Shown here one piece after another: positions 45,942 through 56,747 of a stretch of DNA of 64,000 nucleotides. The notes beneath the pieces are model-generated. The model had not been told where the DNA came from. It saw only the letters and a program-made list of their open reading frames with translations, and ran no database searches. The stretch comes from Xanthomonas sp. 3793 (GTDB lineage Bacteria > Pseudomonadota > Gammaproteobacteria > Xanthomonadales > Xanthomonadaceae): contig NZ_JANTYU010000001.1 of the NCBI RefSeq assembly GCF_024806835.1, positions 1-64,000 of the forward strand, written 5' to 3'. Numbering within the stretch: position 1 is the stretch's first letter; the number at the start of each line of letters is the position of its first letter. The translations under genes were made by a program, and so were the position numbers.

Positions 45942-46835
45942 ATGACCGCTTCCGCGCCAGCTGCCTCCGCTTCGGCCCGCCTTCTCGATGGTCGCCGCAT
46001 TGCCGAGGACCTGCTCGACGGGCTGAAGCTGCGCGTGGATGCGCGCGTGGCAGCGGGCAAGGCGCGGCCCGGGTTGGCGGTGGTGCTGGTGGGTGGCGAT
46101 CCGGCGTCGTCGGTGTATGTGCGCAACAAGCGGCGCGCGGCGGAAAAAGTGGGTATCGCAGCGTTCGATTACGACCTGCCGCACGGCACCAGCGAGGCCG
46201 AGCTGGCGGCCCTGATCGACGAACTCAACACCGATCCCAAGATCCACGGAATCCTGATCCAGCTGCCGCTGCCGGGGATTCCCGATGCCAATCGGCTGAT
46301 CCAACGGATCGATCCGCGCAAGGATGTGGATGGCTTCCATCCGCAAAATGTGGGGCATCTGGCGTTGCGCGAATTCGGCCTGCGCCCGTGCACGCCGCGC
46401 GGCATCGTGACCTTGCTCGCGCATACCGATCAACCGGTGCGCGGACGCAACGCGACCATTGTTGGCGTGAGCAATCACGTCGGCCGGCCGATGGGGCTGG
46501 AACTGTTGATCGCCGGTTGCACGGTCACCAGCTGCCACAAGTTCACCCCGGCCGATGTGCTGGAGGCCAGCGTGCGCAATGCCGACATTCTGGTGGTGGC
46601 CGTAGGCCGCCCCGGGCTGATTCCCGGCGAGTGGGTCAAGCCGGGTGCGGTGGTGATCGATGTCGGCATCAACCGCCTGGAAGACGGACGCCTGGTTGGC
46701 GATGTCGGCTTCGATGCGGCAGCCAAGCGCGCGGCCTGGATTACCCCGGTGCCAGGCGGGGTGGGGCCGATGACGGTGGCCACGCTGATGCAGAACACCA
46801 TCGAGGCCGCTGATGCGGCCGGGATTGGGGATTAG
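45942..46835 (+). CDS. folD: Methylenetetrahydrofolate dehydrogenase/cyclohydrolase
   Basis: A bifunctional one-carbon enzyme of 297 residues. The active-site segment is [14 protein letters not shown] (catalytic Lys), the NADP site is [15 protein letters not shown], and [17 protein letters not shown] closes the domain. The last four codons and stop (GGG ATT GGG GAT TAG) are themselves the start of a GGGATT repeat, so the C-terminal GIGD may be repeat-derived. Confidence 0.96.
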   Translation: MTASAPAASASARLLDGRRIAEDLLDGLKLRVDARVAAGKARPGLAVVLVGGDPASSVYVRNKRRAAEKVGIAAFDYDLPHGTSEAELAALIDELNTDPKIHGILIQLPLPGIPDANRLIQRIDPRKDVDGFHPQNVGHLALREFGLRPCTPRGIVTLLAHTDQPVRGRNATIVGVSNHVGRPMGLELLIAGCTVTSCHKFTPADVLEASVRNADILVVAVGRPGLIPGEWVKPGAVVIDVGINRLEDGRLVGDVGFDAAAKRAAWITPVPGGVGPMTVATLMQNTIEAADAAGIGD

Positions 46836-46848
46836 GGATTGGGGATTC
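46821..46848. repeat. GGGATT-type repeat overlapping the folD stop codon
   Basis: Four G-runs (GGGATTGGGGATTAGGGATT and on) continue from the last folD codons into the spacer. A weaker C-rich counterpart, CCCCAGACTCCCC, lies at about 46971-46983. The G-runs could form a quadruplex in the folD mRNA end. Confidence 0.7.
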
Positions 46849-46932
46849 GTTAAAGGCGACGGCCAAGCGCATGCGTCGGCCGATCCGGATTGCGTGCGGG
46901 ATCGGCGGGCCATCGGCATCCTGACGAACTGA

Positions 46933-48492
<1,560 letters not shown>

Positions 48493-48503
48493 ACCAGCGC
48501 ACG

Positions 48504-48611
48504 GGAGTGGGGATTCGGCATTCGGGATTCGCAAGAGCCTACCGCGTCCTCATCCGGCAACGGTTGTGGCGTGTGCTCTTGCGAATCTCCAATCCCAACT
48601 CCCCAATCCCG
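48504..48611. repeat. GGGATT-type inverted repeat between guaB and guaA
   Basis: The G-rich arm (48504-48538) and C-rich arm (48575-48611) pair well, including the perfect segment GATTCGCAAGAG with CTCTTGCGAATC. The C-rich arm stops 7 bases before the guaA ATG and occupies the usual ribosome-binding region. Confidence 0.78.
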
Positions 48612-48618
48612 GCTCTCA

Positions 48619-50184
48619 ATGACCAGCATCCATAACGACAAGATCCTCATCCTCGATTTCGGCGCGCAGTACACGCAGTTGATCGCGCGGCGCATTCGCG
48701 AAATCGGTGTGTACTGCGAGATCTGGGCCTGGGATCACGATCCGTCCGAGATTGCCGGCTTCGGTGCCAAAGGCATCATTCTGTCTGGTGGCCCGGAGTC
48801 GACCACCTTGCCGGGCGCGCCGGTGGCGCCGCAGGAAGTGTTCGACAGCGGCTTGCCGGTGTTTGGTATCTGTTACGGCATGCAGACCCTGGCTGCGCAA
48901 CTGGGCGGCGCCACTGAAGCGGCCGATCAACGCGAATTCGGCCATGCGGAGGTGGACGTCGTCGCGGCCGATGCGCTGTTCTCCGGCCTGACCGACCATG
49001 CCGGCGCATCGCGGTTGAACGTGTGGATGAGCCATGGCGACCACGTGTCGCAAGTGCCGCCCGGCTTCACGATTACTGCCGTGACCGACCGCATTCCGGT
49101 GGCTGCGATGTCCAACGAGGACAAGCGCTGGTACGGCGTGCAGTTCCACCCCGAGGTCACCCACACGCTGCAGGGCCAGACCTTGCTGCGTCGTTTCGTG
49201 GTCGATGTCTGCGGCTGCCAGACGCTGTGGACCGCCGCCAACATCATCGACGACCAGATTGCGCGCGTGCGCGCGCAGGTCGGGGACGACGAAGTGATCC
49301 TGGGTTTGTCAGGCGGTGTGGATTCGTCGGTGGTCGCCGCATTGCTGCACAAGGCGATCGGCGACAAGCTGACCTGCGTGTTCGTCGATACCGGCCTGCT
49401 GCGCTGGCAGGAAGGCGATCAGGTGATGGCGATGTTCGCCGAGCACATGGGCGTCAAGGTGATTCGCGTCAACGCGGCAGACCGTTACTTCGCCAAGCTC
49501 GAAGGCGTGAGCGACCCGGAAGCCAAGCGCAAGATCATCGGCAACCTGTTCGTGGACATCTTCGATGAAGAGTCCAACAAGCTGGCCAATGCCAAGTGGC
49601 TGGCGCAGGGCACGATCTACCCGGACGTGATCGAGTCGGCCGGCAGCAAGACCGGCAAGGCGCACGTGATCAAGAGCCACCACAACGTGGGCGGCTTGCC
49701 GGAACACATGAAGCTGGGCCTGGTCGAACCGCTGCGCGAACTGTTCAAGGATGAAGTGCGTCGCCTCGGTGTGGAACTGGGCCTGCCGCGCACCATGGTC
49801 TATCGCCATCCGTTCCCGGGCCCGGGCCTGGGCGTGCGTATCCTGGGCGAAGTGAAGCGCGAATACGCCGAGCTGCTGGCCAAGGCCGATGCGATCTTCA
49901 TCGACGAACTGCGCAAGGCCGACCTGTACGACAAGACCAGCCAGGCGTTTGCGGTGTTCCTGCCGGTCAAGTCGGTCGGTGTGGTCGGCGATGCACGCGC
50001 CTACGAATGGGTGATCGCGCTGCGTGCGGTGGAGACCATCGACTTCATGACCGCGCACTGGGCGCACCTGCCGTACGACTTCCTCGGCACGGTGAGCAAC
50101 CGCGTCATCAACGAACTGCGCGGCGTCTCGCGCGTGGTCTACGACATCTCCGGCAAGCCGCCGGCGACGATCGAGTGGGAGTGA
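48619..50184 (+). CDS. guaA: GMP synthase (glutamine-hydrolysing)
   Basis: It aminates XMP to GMP. The 521-residue protein has an N-terminal class I amidotransferase domain ([18 protein letters not shown]; catalytic C85 in [15 protein letters not shown]). The ATP-pyrophosphatase domain carries the P-loop LSGGVDSSV at about 230, and the dimerisation domain ends KPPATIEWE. Its start follows the repeat arm with no visible Shine-Dalgarno sequence. Confidence 0.97.
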   Translation: MTSIHNDKILILDFGAQYTQLIARRIREIGVYCEIWAWDHDPSEIAGFGAKGIILSGGPESTTLPGAPVAPQEVFDSGLPVFGICYGMQTLAAQLGGATEAADQREFGHAEVDVVAADALFSGLTDHAGASRLNVWMSHGDHVSQVPPGFTITAVTDRIPVAAMSNEDKRWYGVQFHPEVTHTLQGQTLLRRFVVDVCGCQTLWTAANIIDDQIARVRAQVGDDEVILGLSGGVDSSVVAALLHKAIGDKLTCVFVDTGLLRWQEGDQVMAMFAEHMGVKVIRVNAADRYFAKLEGVSDPEAKRKIIGNLFVDIFDEESNKLANAKWLAQGTIYPDVIESAGSKTGKAHVIKSHHNVGGLPEHMKLGLVEPLRELFKDEVRRLGVELGLPRTMVYRHPFPGPGLGVRILGEVKREYAELLAKADAIFIDELRKADLYDKTSQAFAVFLPVKSVGVVGDARAYEWVIALRAVETIDFMTAHWAHLPYDFLGTVSNRVINELRGVSRVVYDISGKPPATIEWE

Positions 50185-50210
50185 ATTGATTCTGCTCGAG
50201 AAATCGAACG

Positions 50211-50234
50211 AAAGGGCGCCGCAAGGCGCCCTTT
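50211..50234. terminator. Intrinsic terminator after guaA
   Basis: AAAGGGCGCC (50211-50220) pairs perfectly with GGCGCCCTTT (50225-50234) around GCAA, followed by TCATG with a short T-run. It lies 27 bases past the guaA stop. Confidence 0.85.
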
Positions 50235-50291
50235 TCATGTCTGGCAATTCCATCGCTGGCAATCAGGCCGCAAGATGCCGCCGCAACAAAA

Positions 50292-50312
50292 AAGCCGCGC
50301 ACTGCGCGGCTT
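50292..50312 (-). terminator. Intrinsic terminator of the Cache-HAMP operon
   Basis: AAGCCGCGC (50292-50300) pairs with GCGCGGCTT (50304-50312). On the minus strand the stem is followed by TTTTTTTGTTG. It lies 29 bases after the stop of the minus-strand gene ending at 50341. Confidence 0.85.
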
Positions 50313-50340
50313 GTTGCAGGCGCTGCGTTGAAGGCTGGCG

Positions 50341-50970
50341 TCAACGCACCTTGGTCAGTGCCGCGCGCGCGTCGGCCATGAATTTCTGCGCTTCCTGTGG
50401 CGTTGCCAGGTTGGCGCCGAGTTGGCTGAGCACCTGCTCGACGTCGCTGGAGGCTTCCCAGGCTTCATCGCAGAGCATGCCGGCGATCGGGCCGAGATAA
50501 TTCAATGCGACTTTCTCCAGCGCCTGGCGAACCGCTTCGTCCGGCGCTGCGCCGTTGCCGGCAGACGCCGGTGCGGGCGTTGTGGGTGCCGCGCTGGCTG
50601 CGGCAGGCGCCGAAACAGGTGCGGGCGCAGCCGGGGCACGCACCGGGGCCGGTGCACCGCCCAGATCCTGCTCGAACCCCCCCATCAACCACTGGCGCGA
50701 GTCTTCGCTCAGCAAGGATGGCTTGCCCAGGCCGGCGCCGGGGTCGGTCTGGAAGCGGGCCTTCGCGGCGCCGACCATGGTGAGGCGTTGCACCGCCTCG
50801 TCATTGCGCAGCATGCGGAAGACCACTTCTTCGATCTGCCCGGCATTGAGGCGGACGATGCAGGAATGGTTTTCTTCGGTGACGACAAACAGAAAGCCGG
50901 ACGCCTTCTTCAGTGCCAGCGCCCTGAGCTCGCGCAGGACCTCGATCAGCGGACGGAATTCATTGGACAT
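50341..50970 (-). CDS. Two-domain cytoplasmic protein of unknown function (PATAN/DUF4388-like N-terminus)
   Basis: A 209-residue soluble protein. The N-terminal 75 residues (IEVLRELRALALKKASGFLF, then IVRLNAGQIEEVVFRMLRND) resemble the PATAN/DUF4388 fold found in response-regulator partners, a weak match by eye. An Ala/Pro-rich linker (about 105-145) follows. The C-terminal helical domain reads ALEKVALNYLGPIAGMLCDE, like domains appended to signalling ATPases. It follows the Cache-HAMP gene by 44 bases, so it is probably a partner in sensing. Confidence 0.75.
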   Translation of the reverse strand: MSNEFRPLIEVLRELRALALKKASGFLFVVTEENHSCIVRLNAGQIEEVVFRMLRNDEAVQRLTMVGAAKARFQTDPGAGLGKPSLLSEDSRQWLMGGFEQDLGGAPAPVRAPAAPAPVSAPAAASAAPTTPAPASAGNGAAPDEAVRQALEKVALNYLGPIAGMLCDEAWEASSDVEQVLSQLGANLATPQEAQKFMADARAALTKVR

Positions 50971-51014
50971 GGCGTCTTCCTTGCATCATCTGGTACGAAA
51001 TCGGGCGGAGCGGC

Positions 51015-52142
51015 TCAGCGTTTGCTGAGGCGCTCCATGGCCAACCGGACGCTGTTGGACAGGCGAGAGATGGCACGCGCCAGGGTACCAATTTCATCCT
51101 TGAGGTTGACCTCTTCGATGGTGTGGTTCCACTTGCCCAGGCTCAGTTCTTCGGCCACGGTGGTCAGATGCTGGATGGGGCGCAGCACGCGGTTCCAGAT
51201 CAGGGCCCACTGCAGGCCAAGCAACAGGGCGCAGACCAGCAGGCCGATGCCGGCGATCCACAGCGACTGGCGCACGATCACGCCATTGACGTCGCTCTTG
51301 GGATAGGCCGAGACCAGGGTGAAGCCCCAGTCGGGCACTTCCTGCTTGGTCACGACCCAGTCGTCCGGGCTGTCCTTGACGATGCGCTCAATGGTGGCGG
51401 TGTCGGTGGTGGCACCGGTGGTGGACTGGAAGCGCAGCTTGTTCTTGCTGTCGAACACGGCGATGAAGCCGGAATCGAGCACGCGACGGCTGCTGACCAC
51501 GTTTTCCAGGGCCTGGGTGTCGGCCTTATAGCCGACGTACCAGGCGCCGATGACGCGCTTGTCGTTGCCGGCGAAGATCGGCTCGTAGCCGGTGACGTAC
51601 GGGTTGCCGAGGATGTCGACCACGCCGTAGAAGCTCTCGCCGTTGCGCAGCTTGGCGGCAGCCTGGCCGTTGGGGTCGAGCACGGTGCCGATGGCGCGGC
51701 TGCCGTCGTCCTTCTTGACGTTGGTGGAAATGCGTACGAACTCATCGCCGGTACGCGAGAACAAGGTCGCGGTGCCTTCGTGAATGGCGGTGACGTCGTC
51801 CAGCATGGTGAAGGCGTTTGCCTGCGGGCGCTGGCCCAGCAGCAGGTCGTTGGCGTTGCGGTCGGCGACGCGGATTTCGCTGCCGATGCTCGGGGCGCCC
51901 TGCGCATTGGCTTCCTTGCGCAACTGGCGCATCGAGGAATTGACGCGGTCGAGCATCATCGAGCGGGTGACGGCGAACAAGGTCTGCAAGGACACCGACT
52001 GGCGCTCGATCGCGTCGCCGGTCTCGAACTTGACCCGGTTCGCTTCGGTAATGGCCAGAATGACCGTGAGGGCCACCACCACGACCAGCACCAAGGCCAG
52101 CACCGGCAACAGCAGGCGCACCCGCAAAGAGTGACGAAGCAT
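51015..52142 (-). CDS. Cache-domain membrane sensor ending in HAMP, no output domain
   Basis: A 375-residue protein with a membrane helix (about 8-30), a large periplasmic Cache_3-Cache_2 type domain (about 35-290), a second helix (about 293-315) and a HAMP domain (about 316-366). Cache features include RTGDEFVRISTNVKKDDGSR and ESFYGVVDILGNPYVTGYEP. Such domains usually carry a chemoreceptor or kinase output, but this protein stops nine residues after HAMP. The next gene encodes a small two-domain protein that could take the signal. Confidence 0.88.
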   Translation of the reverse strand: MLRHSLRVRLLLPVLALVLVVVVALTVILAITEANRVKFETGDAIERQSVSLQTLFAVTRSMMLDRVNSSMRQLRKEANAQGAPSIGSEIRVADRNANDLLLGQRPQANAFTMLDDVTAIHEGTATLFSRTGDEFVRISTNVKKDDGSRAIGTVLDPNGQAAAKLRNGESFYGVVDILGNPYVTGYEPIFAGNDKRVIGAWYVGYKADTQALENVVSSRRVLDSGFIAVFDSKNKLRFQSTTGATTDTATIERIVKDSPDDWVVTKQEVPDWGFTLVSAYPKSDVNGVIVRQSLWIAGIGLLVCALLLGLQWALIWNRVLRPIQHLTTVAEELSLGKWNHTIEEVNLKDEIGTLARAISRLSNSVRLAMERLSKR

Positions 52143-52556
52143 CGCAATTCCCCTGAACGCGTTTAGTGATTGAATCGAGTGCCGCCGCAGCGCTGTGCGG
52201 CGGTCGGACCTAGCCGTTATCGGCTGTCAGACAAGATGCTGAAGCGGCCCCCATGCCGCTTGGCGGGGCATAAGATAGCTCAAGCCGATCGATTTGACAG
52301 TGCGTGTCGATCGCCTTGTGCGCCTTGCGTTCAAGAATGGTGGACCGGGTTACAGAGTTGGCGCTGGCGAGCGTGGTGGGCAGCGGGGTGGGGGAGTCCT
52401 CCATGGCGCGATCCATCGCGGCGCCATGGGTGAGCCGGCCGATGCGCGCGGGGGGGGCTTGGCATCCCCGCCTGCCGTTGCCGCGCTACCGCGATGACCG
52501 GATGAAGCGGCGATTGAAGAGCGACCGACGCTTGCGACCACCGGGTAGCAGGCGGC
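52143..52556. other. Intergenic region upstream of the Cache-HAMP gene
   Basis: No gene is supported in these 414 bases. A hairpin (CCGCCGCA 52182-52189 with TGCGGCGG 52196-52203) lies about 40 bases upstream of the Cache gene start, in its probable leader. The rest contains the promoter of that gene and the 3' end region of the response regulator unit; no boxes were identified. Confidence 0.4.
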
Positions 52557-53198
52557 TCAGGTTTCCAGCGACAGGATTCCCCGGCGCAGGGCAACGGTGA
52601 CCGCGTGGGTGCGATCGCGCACGCCGAGCTTGGCCAGGATGTTCTTCATATGCGCCTTGACCGTCTCTTCGGAAATGCTCAAGGCGTTGCCGATCTGCTT
52701 GTTGGAGCATCCGGTGGCCACCAGGCTCAGTACCTCCGTCTCGCGGGCGGATAGTGCGTCGTCGAGCACGTGGGCGGCGATGTTTTCGGCCACCGATGCC
52801 GGCACATGCCGCCGCTGGCCGCGGCGCACGTCGCGGATGGTGTCGACCAGCTCGCGGCGCAGCGCGCTCTTGAGCAGGTAGCCGCAGGCGCCGGCCTGCA
52901 GTGCGCGCACCGCACGCACATCGCCGGTGTAGGTGGTCAACACGATGACCTTGGCGGCGGGGTCGACACGGCGGATGCGCTGGATGGCTTCGACGCCATC
53001 CACGCGCGGCATCTGCAGATCCATCAGCACCACGTCCGGGCGCAGGCTGGCGTAGCAGGCCACGGCCTGTTCGCCGTCTTCGGCTTCGCCGACCACACGC
53101 ATGTCGTGTTCGGCGGCGAGCATGGCGCTGAGACCGTCGCGCAGCAGCGGATGATCGTCTACCACCAGCACCTCGGTCGGTTTGACCATCTCAGCCAT
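52557..53198 (-). CDS. NarL/LuxR-family response regulator
   Basis: A 213-residue regulator with a receiver domain (phosphoacceptor D60 in VVLMDLQMPRVDGVEA; acidic pair D14-D15; conserved TTYTGD and K-containing YLLKSA). The LuxR helix-turn-helix is LSARETEVLSLVATGCSNKQ and following. The start at 53198 overlaps the kinase gene end by 8 bases; an alternative start lies three codons downstream. It is the cognate partner of the upstream kinase. Targets are unknown; the divergent AraC operon is a candidate. Confidence 0.93.
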   Translation of the reverse strand: MAEMVKPTEVLVVDDHPLLRDGLSAMLAAEHDMRVVGEAEDGEQAVACYASLRPDVVLMDLQMPRVDGVEAIQRIRRVDPAAKVIVLTTYTGDVRAVRALQAGACGYLLKSALRRELVDTIRDVRRGQRRHVPASVAENIAAHVLDDALSARETEVLSLVATGCSNKQIGNALSISEETVKAHMKNILAKLGVRDRTHAVTVALRRGILSLET

Positions 53199-56100
53199 TG
53201 GAGCTCTCCGTGGATCGTGCAGGTCGAAATCGCCACCACCAGCGCGGTGGCGTCGCATAGGCGGTGCGGGCCGGAAGCGTGATCTGGATTGCGGTGCCGC
53301 TGCCTGGACGCGACCACAACTGCATCTTGGCGCCGATGCGTTTGGCGCGTTCCTGCATGCCGGTCAGCCCCCAGTGCCCGGTGCGCGCATGCCCATGCAG
53401 CACGTCCGGATCCAGGCCGCAGCCATCGTCGCGGATGCGCAGCACGAAGTCACGTGAACCGTAACGCAGTTCCAGCGCGATGCGCGTGGCGTCGGCATGG
53501 CGATCGGCATTGGCCAATGCTTCGCGGCCAAGCTGGAACACTTCGTCGGCCACCAGCGGGCGCAGCGCCACCGGGCGTCCTTCCACCGACACCTGCAGGT
53601 CGGCCGACGGCGGTGGCATGCTGGCCTCGCGTGCGCGCTGCAGTGCGGCGGCCAGATCCTGGCGCAGCGAATAACTGTCGCGCAGGCCGTTGACGCGGTC
53701 GCGGCCTTCGACCAGCGCATTCTCGGCCAGGTCGACCGCCTGTTCGAGCTCCAGCCGGCGCGGGTCGTCCTGCGGCAACGAGCGGCTGGCGGCATGCAGC
53801 CGCAGGATCAGCCCCTGGGTGCCCTGCAACAAGGTGTCGTGCAGCTCGCGCGCGATGCGTTCGCGTTCGCGGTAGCGCTCTTCCAGTCGTGCACGCAGGC
53901 GTCCGGCAACATGCCGGGTGCGCATGCGCCACAGCATCGCAAGCGTCAGCAACAGGGCGAACGCGACGCACACCTTGAACTGCCAGGTCTGCACGAAGGC
54001 CGCTTCGATGACGAAGTCCAGGGTGTCGCCGCGCGCGTTCCATACGCCATCGTTGTTGGCGGCGGCAATGCGGAAGCGGTAACGGCCGGGCGCGAGGTTG
54101 GTATAGAACGCCTCGTTACGGTTGCCGGCGTCCTGCCATTGCGCGTCCACGCCCTCCAGCCGGTAGCGGAAGCGCACGCGTTCGGGCCGGGTCAGGCTCA
54201 CAGCGTCGTAGCCGATGCGCAGGCGGTGCGTCCACCTGGGCAGGCGCAGCCCGGCGGTGCGCGGGTAGGGGCGGTCGTTGGCGACCACGTCGGTGATGGA
54301 GACTTCCGGCGCGGTGGGGTTGCGGTAGGTCTGTTCGGGGTCCAGCCAGGCCAGGCCCTGGTTGGTGGTGAACCACAACAGGCCGTCGTCGGCGGCGATG
54401 GCCGTGGGGACCGGTGTGGCCTGCTGGGCGACACCGGGCAACCCGTCCATGATGTCGTACAGGCGCAGCGCCGGGCTGACCACGCCCGATTGCACGCTGC
54501 GCAGCAGCGCAGGTTGAGCGATCTGCACCACGCCGCGGTTGCCGTTCAACCACAGCGTGCCGTACCGGTCCTGCTCGATGCCGGTGATGCCTTGCAGGAG
54601 CGGATTGGTCTGATCGGCCACTTGCCGGAACCGGCCGTCGGCGCCCAGCGCCGCCAGCCCGGTTTCGCCGGCGACCAGCGTGAGCGACGGGCCTTGCCAG
54701 ATGGCGGTGATCGGCCCCACCGACAGGCCATCTTCTGTGCTGTAGCGCGTCACCTGCCGGCCCTGCAGCAGGCGCACATCGCCCTTGATGGTGCCCACCC
54801 ACACGCCACCATCGCGCGTGTTGGCGAGCACCGTGCACGGGCTGTCCTGCAGAGTGGGCAGCGGCTGCCAGGCGTTGCCGTCGAAAGCGTAGGGGCCGCC
54901 GGCATCCGGGCAGACCCAGGGATGGTTGCGGTTGTCCACGACGAAGGCGCGGATGGCGCCGGTCGGCAGGCCGAGCGGCAGCGCCACCGGTTGCACGCGG
55001 CCGACCTGCAGACGTAGCAAGGCATGCTCGCCGAGCACCCAGCCATTGGCGGTCGCCGGCACATCCAGGATGTGGTGGGACGCACCATGCTGCAAGCCTT
55101 CGAGGCGATCGCGGCTCAAGGCCAGCAGCCGGCCATCGCGCAGGCTGGCCAGGAGCGGCCGTGCGGCGGTGCCCGGGGCGGGATTGAAGGTCGCCACCGC
55201 CATCGCCTGGCCCGGCAGCAAGGACGCCAACGGCAGCAACGCGCGATGCCGGAACCGGTTGAGGCCCAGATTGGTGCCGGCCCACAGATTGCCTTCGCGG
55301 TCTTCGAGCAAGGGGCCGGCAGTGGCCGAGGTCAGGCCTTGTACGGTTCCGAAGCGTTCCAGCACCGGCGTGGGCGATGTGGGCAAGGCGATACGGAACA
55401 GACCATGCGCTGCGTAGTCGCTGCCCCATAGCGCGCCATCGCGCATGAACCGGATGCGCCGCGCGAACAGCCCGGGAAATTGCAGCCGGGCACGGGCCGC
55501 GGCGGGCAGCACGTCGCCATGCGCATCGGTCAACGCAAACACGCCGCGGTACGGGTCTGCAACCCAGATCGCTCCGTCCGGACTTTCGGCCATGGTGACG
55601 TAGAGGCCCACCTGCTGGCCGCTGGGTTCGAAGCGTTTGGCGCCAGGCCGCAACGACAGAATCTGGGTGCCGTCGCTGACCCAGAGCGTGCCGCGCACAT
55701 CGCGCAGCAGCCAATGCGCGCGCTCGGCGGTGTAGCCCCAGTCGGCGCCTGCACGCTGCCAGCGTTGCCCATCGAACCAGCACAAACCGCCATCGATGGC
55801 GGCCCACCAGCGCCCACTGCCATCGTGCTCGATGCGGAACACCATGCCGGCGGGCACGTCCCTGCCCGGGCTGAAGTGCGTCAGGTGACCGTCGGCAAGG
55901 CGATCGATGCCGGCGTTGAAGTAGCCGATCCAGTCGGTGTCGTCCGGCGCCAGCGCAAGCGCGGTCATGTTGTGCGATGCATAGGCCTCGCCGTCCGGCG
56001 CCGCCTGCCGCGCGAAACGGTCGCCATCGAACTGAAACAGCCCAAATCCGGTCGCCAGCCACAATGGCCCGGCATCGGCTTGCTGGATATCCCAGATATC

Positions 56101-56283
56101 GGCCGGTGCGCCGCGCTCGGTGCTCCAGGCGGTGTGGTGGAATTGCAGCAGCCCAGCACGCGTTGCGGCGATGCCTTCGGCATACACGGGGGTGCACGGC
56201 CACCCGTAACTGCACAGCACAACGATCACCGCTGCGCACAGGCGCCAGAGCAGGTGGAGGCGGATGGGGGGCTCGCGCGGCAT
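53191..56283 (-). CDS. Sensor histidine kinase with Reg_prop beta-propeller and Y_Y_Y domain
   Basis: A 1030-residue sensor with a signal peptide or anchor (1-37). Two seven-bladed-type propeller repeats fill about 45-690 (Reg_prop units such as DIWDIQQADAGPLWLATGFG). A Y_Y_Y domain follows (about 705-765, SLTRPERVRFRYRLEGVDAQ), then a membrane helix, HisKA_3 with H815 (RIARELHDTLLQGTQGL) and a HATPase domain (IRDDGCGLDPDVL, WGLTGMQERAKRIG). This architecture is related to hybrid carbohydrate sensors of Bacteroidetes but without the fused regulator. The ligand is unknown. Confidence 0.93.
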   Translation of the reverse strand: MPREPPIRLHLLWRLCAAVIVVLCSYGWPCTPVYAEGIAATRAGLLQFHHTAWSTERGAPADIWDIQQADAGPLWLATGFGLFQFDGDRFARQAAPDGEAYASHNMTALALAPDDTDWIGYFNAGIDRLADGHLTHFSPGRDVPAGMVFRIEHDGSGRWWAAIDGGLCWFDGQRWQRAGADWGYTAERAHWLLRDVRGTLWVSDGTQILSLRPGAKRFEPSGQQVGLYVTMAESPDGAIWVADPYRGVFALTDAHGDVLPAAARARLQFPGLFARRIRFMRDGALWGSDYAAHGLFRIALPTSPTPVLERFGTVQGLTSATAGPLLEDREGNLWAGTNLGLNRFRHRALLPLASLLPGQAMAVATFNPAPGTAARPLLASLRDGRLLALSRDRLEGLQHGASHHILDVPATANGWVLGEHALLRLQVGRVQPVALPLGLPTGAIRAFVVDNRNHPWVCPDAGGPYAFDGNAWQPLPTLQDSPCTVLANTRDGGVWVGTIKGDVRLLQGRQVTRYSTEDGLSVGPITAIWQGPSLTLVAGETGLAALGADGRFRQVADQTNPLLQGITGIEQDRYGTLWLNGNRGVVQIAQPALLRSVQSGVVSPALRLYDIMDGLPGVAQQATPVPTAIAADDGLLWFTTNQGLAWLDPEQTYRNPTAPEVSITDVVANDRPYPRTAGLRLPRWTHRLRIGYDAVSLTRPERVRFRYRLEGVDAQWQDAGNRNEAFYTNLAPGRYRFRIAAANNDGVWNARGDTLDFVIEAAFVQTWQFKVCVAFALLLTLAMLWRMRTRHVAGRLRARLEERYRERERIARELHDTLLQGTQGLILRLHAASRSLPQDDPRRLELEQAVDLAENALVEGRDRVNGLRDSYSLRQDLAAALQRAREASMPPPSADLQVSVEGRPVALRPLVADEVFQLGREALANADRHADATRIALELRYGSRDFVLRIRDDGCGLDPDVLHGHARTGHWGLTGMQERAKRIGAKMQLWSRPGSGTAIQITLPARTAYATPPRWWWRFRPARSTESSNG

Positions 56284-56636
56284 TGCAGCATTGTCGGGCG
56301 AGATCGGGGCCAAGCACCACCACCTCTTTCGGGGGAGGCAGGTCGGGCAGTAAATCGGCTACGCATGGATCGTCATGTGGCGTGGGGTGCGTGCATGTCG
56401 CTGCGATGCGGTGTGCGCTGAGCCGGATGCCATCGGTTGGCTGCAGCAGCGATGACGCTGCCTTGTAGCGTGTCGTGCCATGCGCTGGCGTTCGCTTGGT
56501 TTGCGTGTCGTGCGGATGCCGACCTGGACACTGCAAGGCGCGACAGAAACAACCGCACGGTCTCGCCGCTGCGTCGGCCTGCATGCGCCGGTGCAGGCCA
56601 TGGCGATGCACCCATGCGATCCCATGCGTGCTTGTC

Positions 56637-56717
56637 GCAGCACGCATGCTGCTCACCCGAAAGAGTGAGCGATCGGCCTCACCATCAGGGGTGGGGCGAT
56701 CGGCATGTTCGCCCCAC
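56637..56717. promoter_or_regulatory. Cluster of three inverted repeats before the AraC-family gene
   Basis: Three small inverted repeats follow each other. They are GCAGCA/TGCTGC (56637-56652), GCTCAC/GTGAGC (56651-56670) and GTGGGGCGA/TCGCCCCAC (56691-56717). They occupy the 110 bases upstream of the AraC-family start and may be regulator binding sites or leader structures. The rest of 56284-56747 holds no supported gene. Confidence 0.5.
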
Positions 56718-56747
56718 CATGGCGTCATTCCTCGCCGGAGACGCCGC

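Noticed and set aside
51015-52142. Annotation as a methyl-accepting chemotaxis protein
   Set aside because: The Cache and HAMP parts fit, but the protein stops after HAMP and has no MCP signalling domain.
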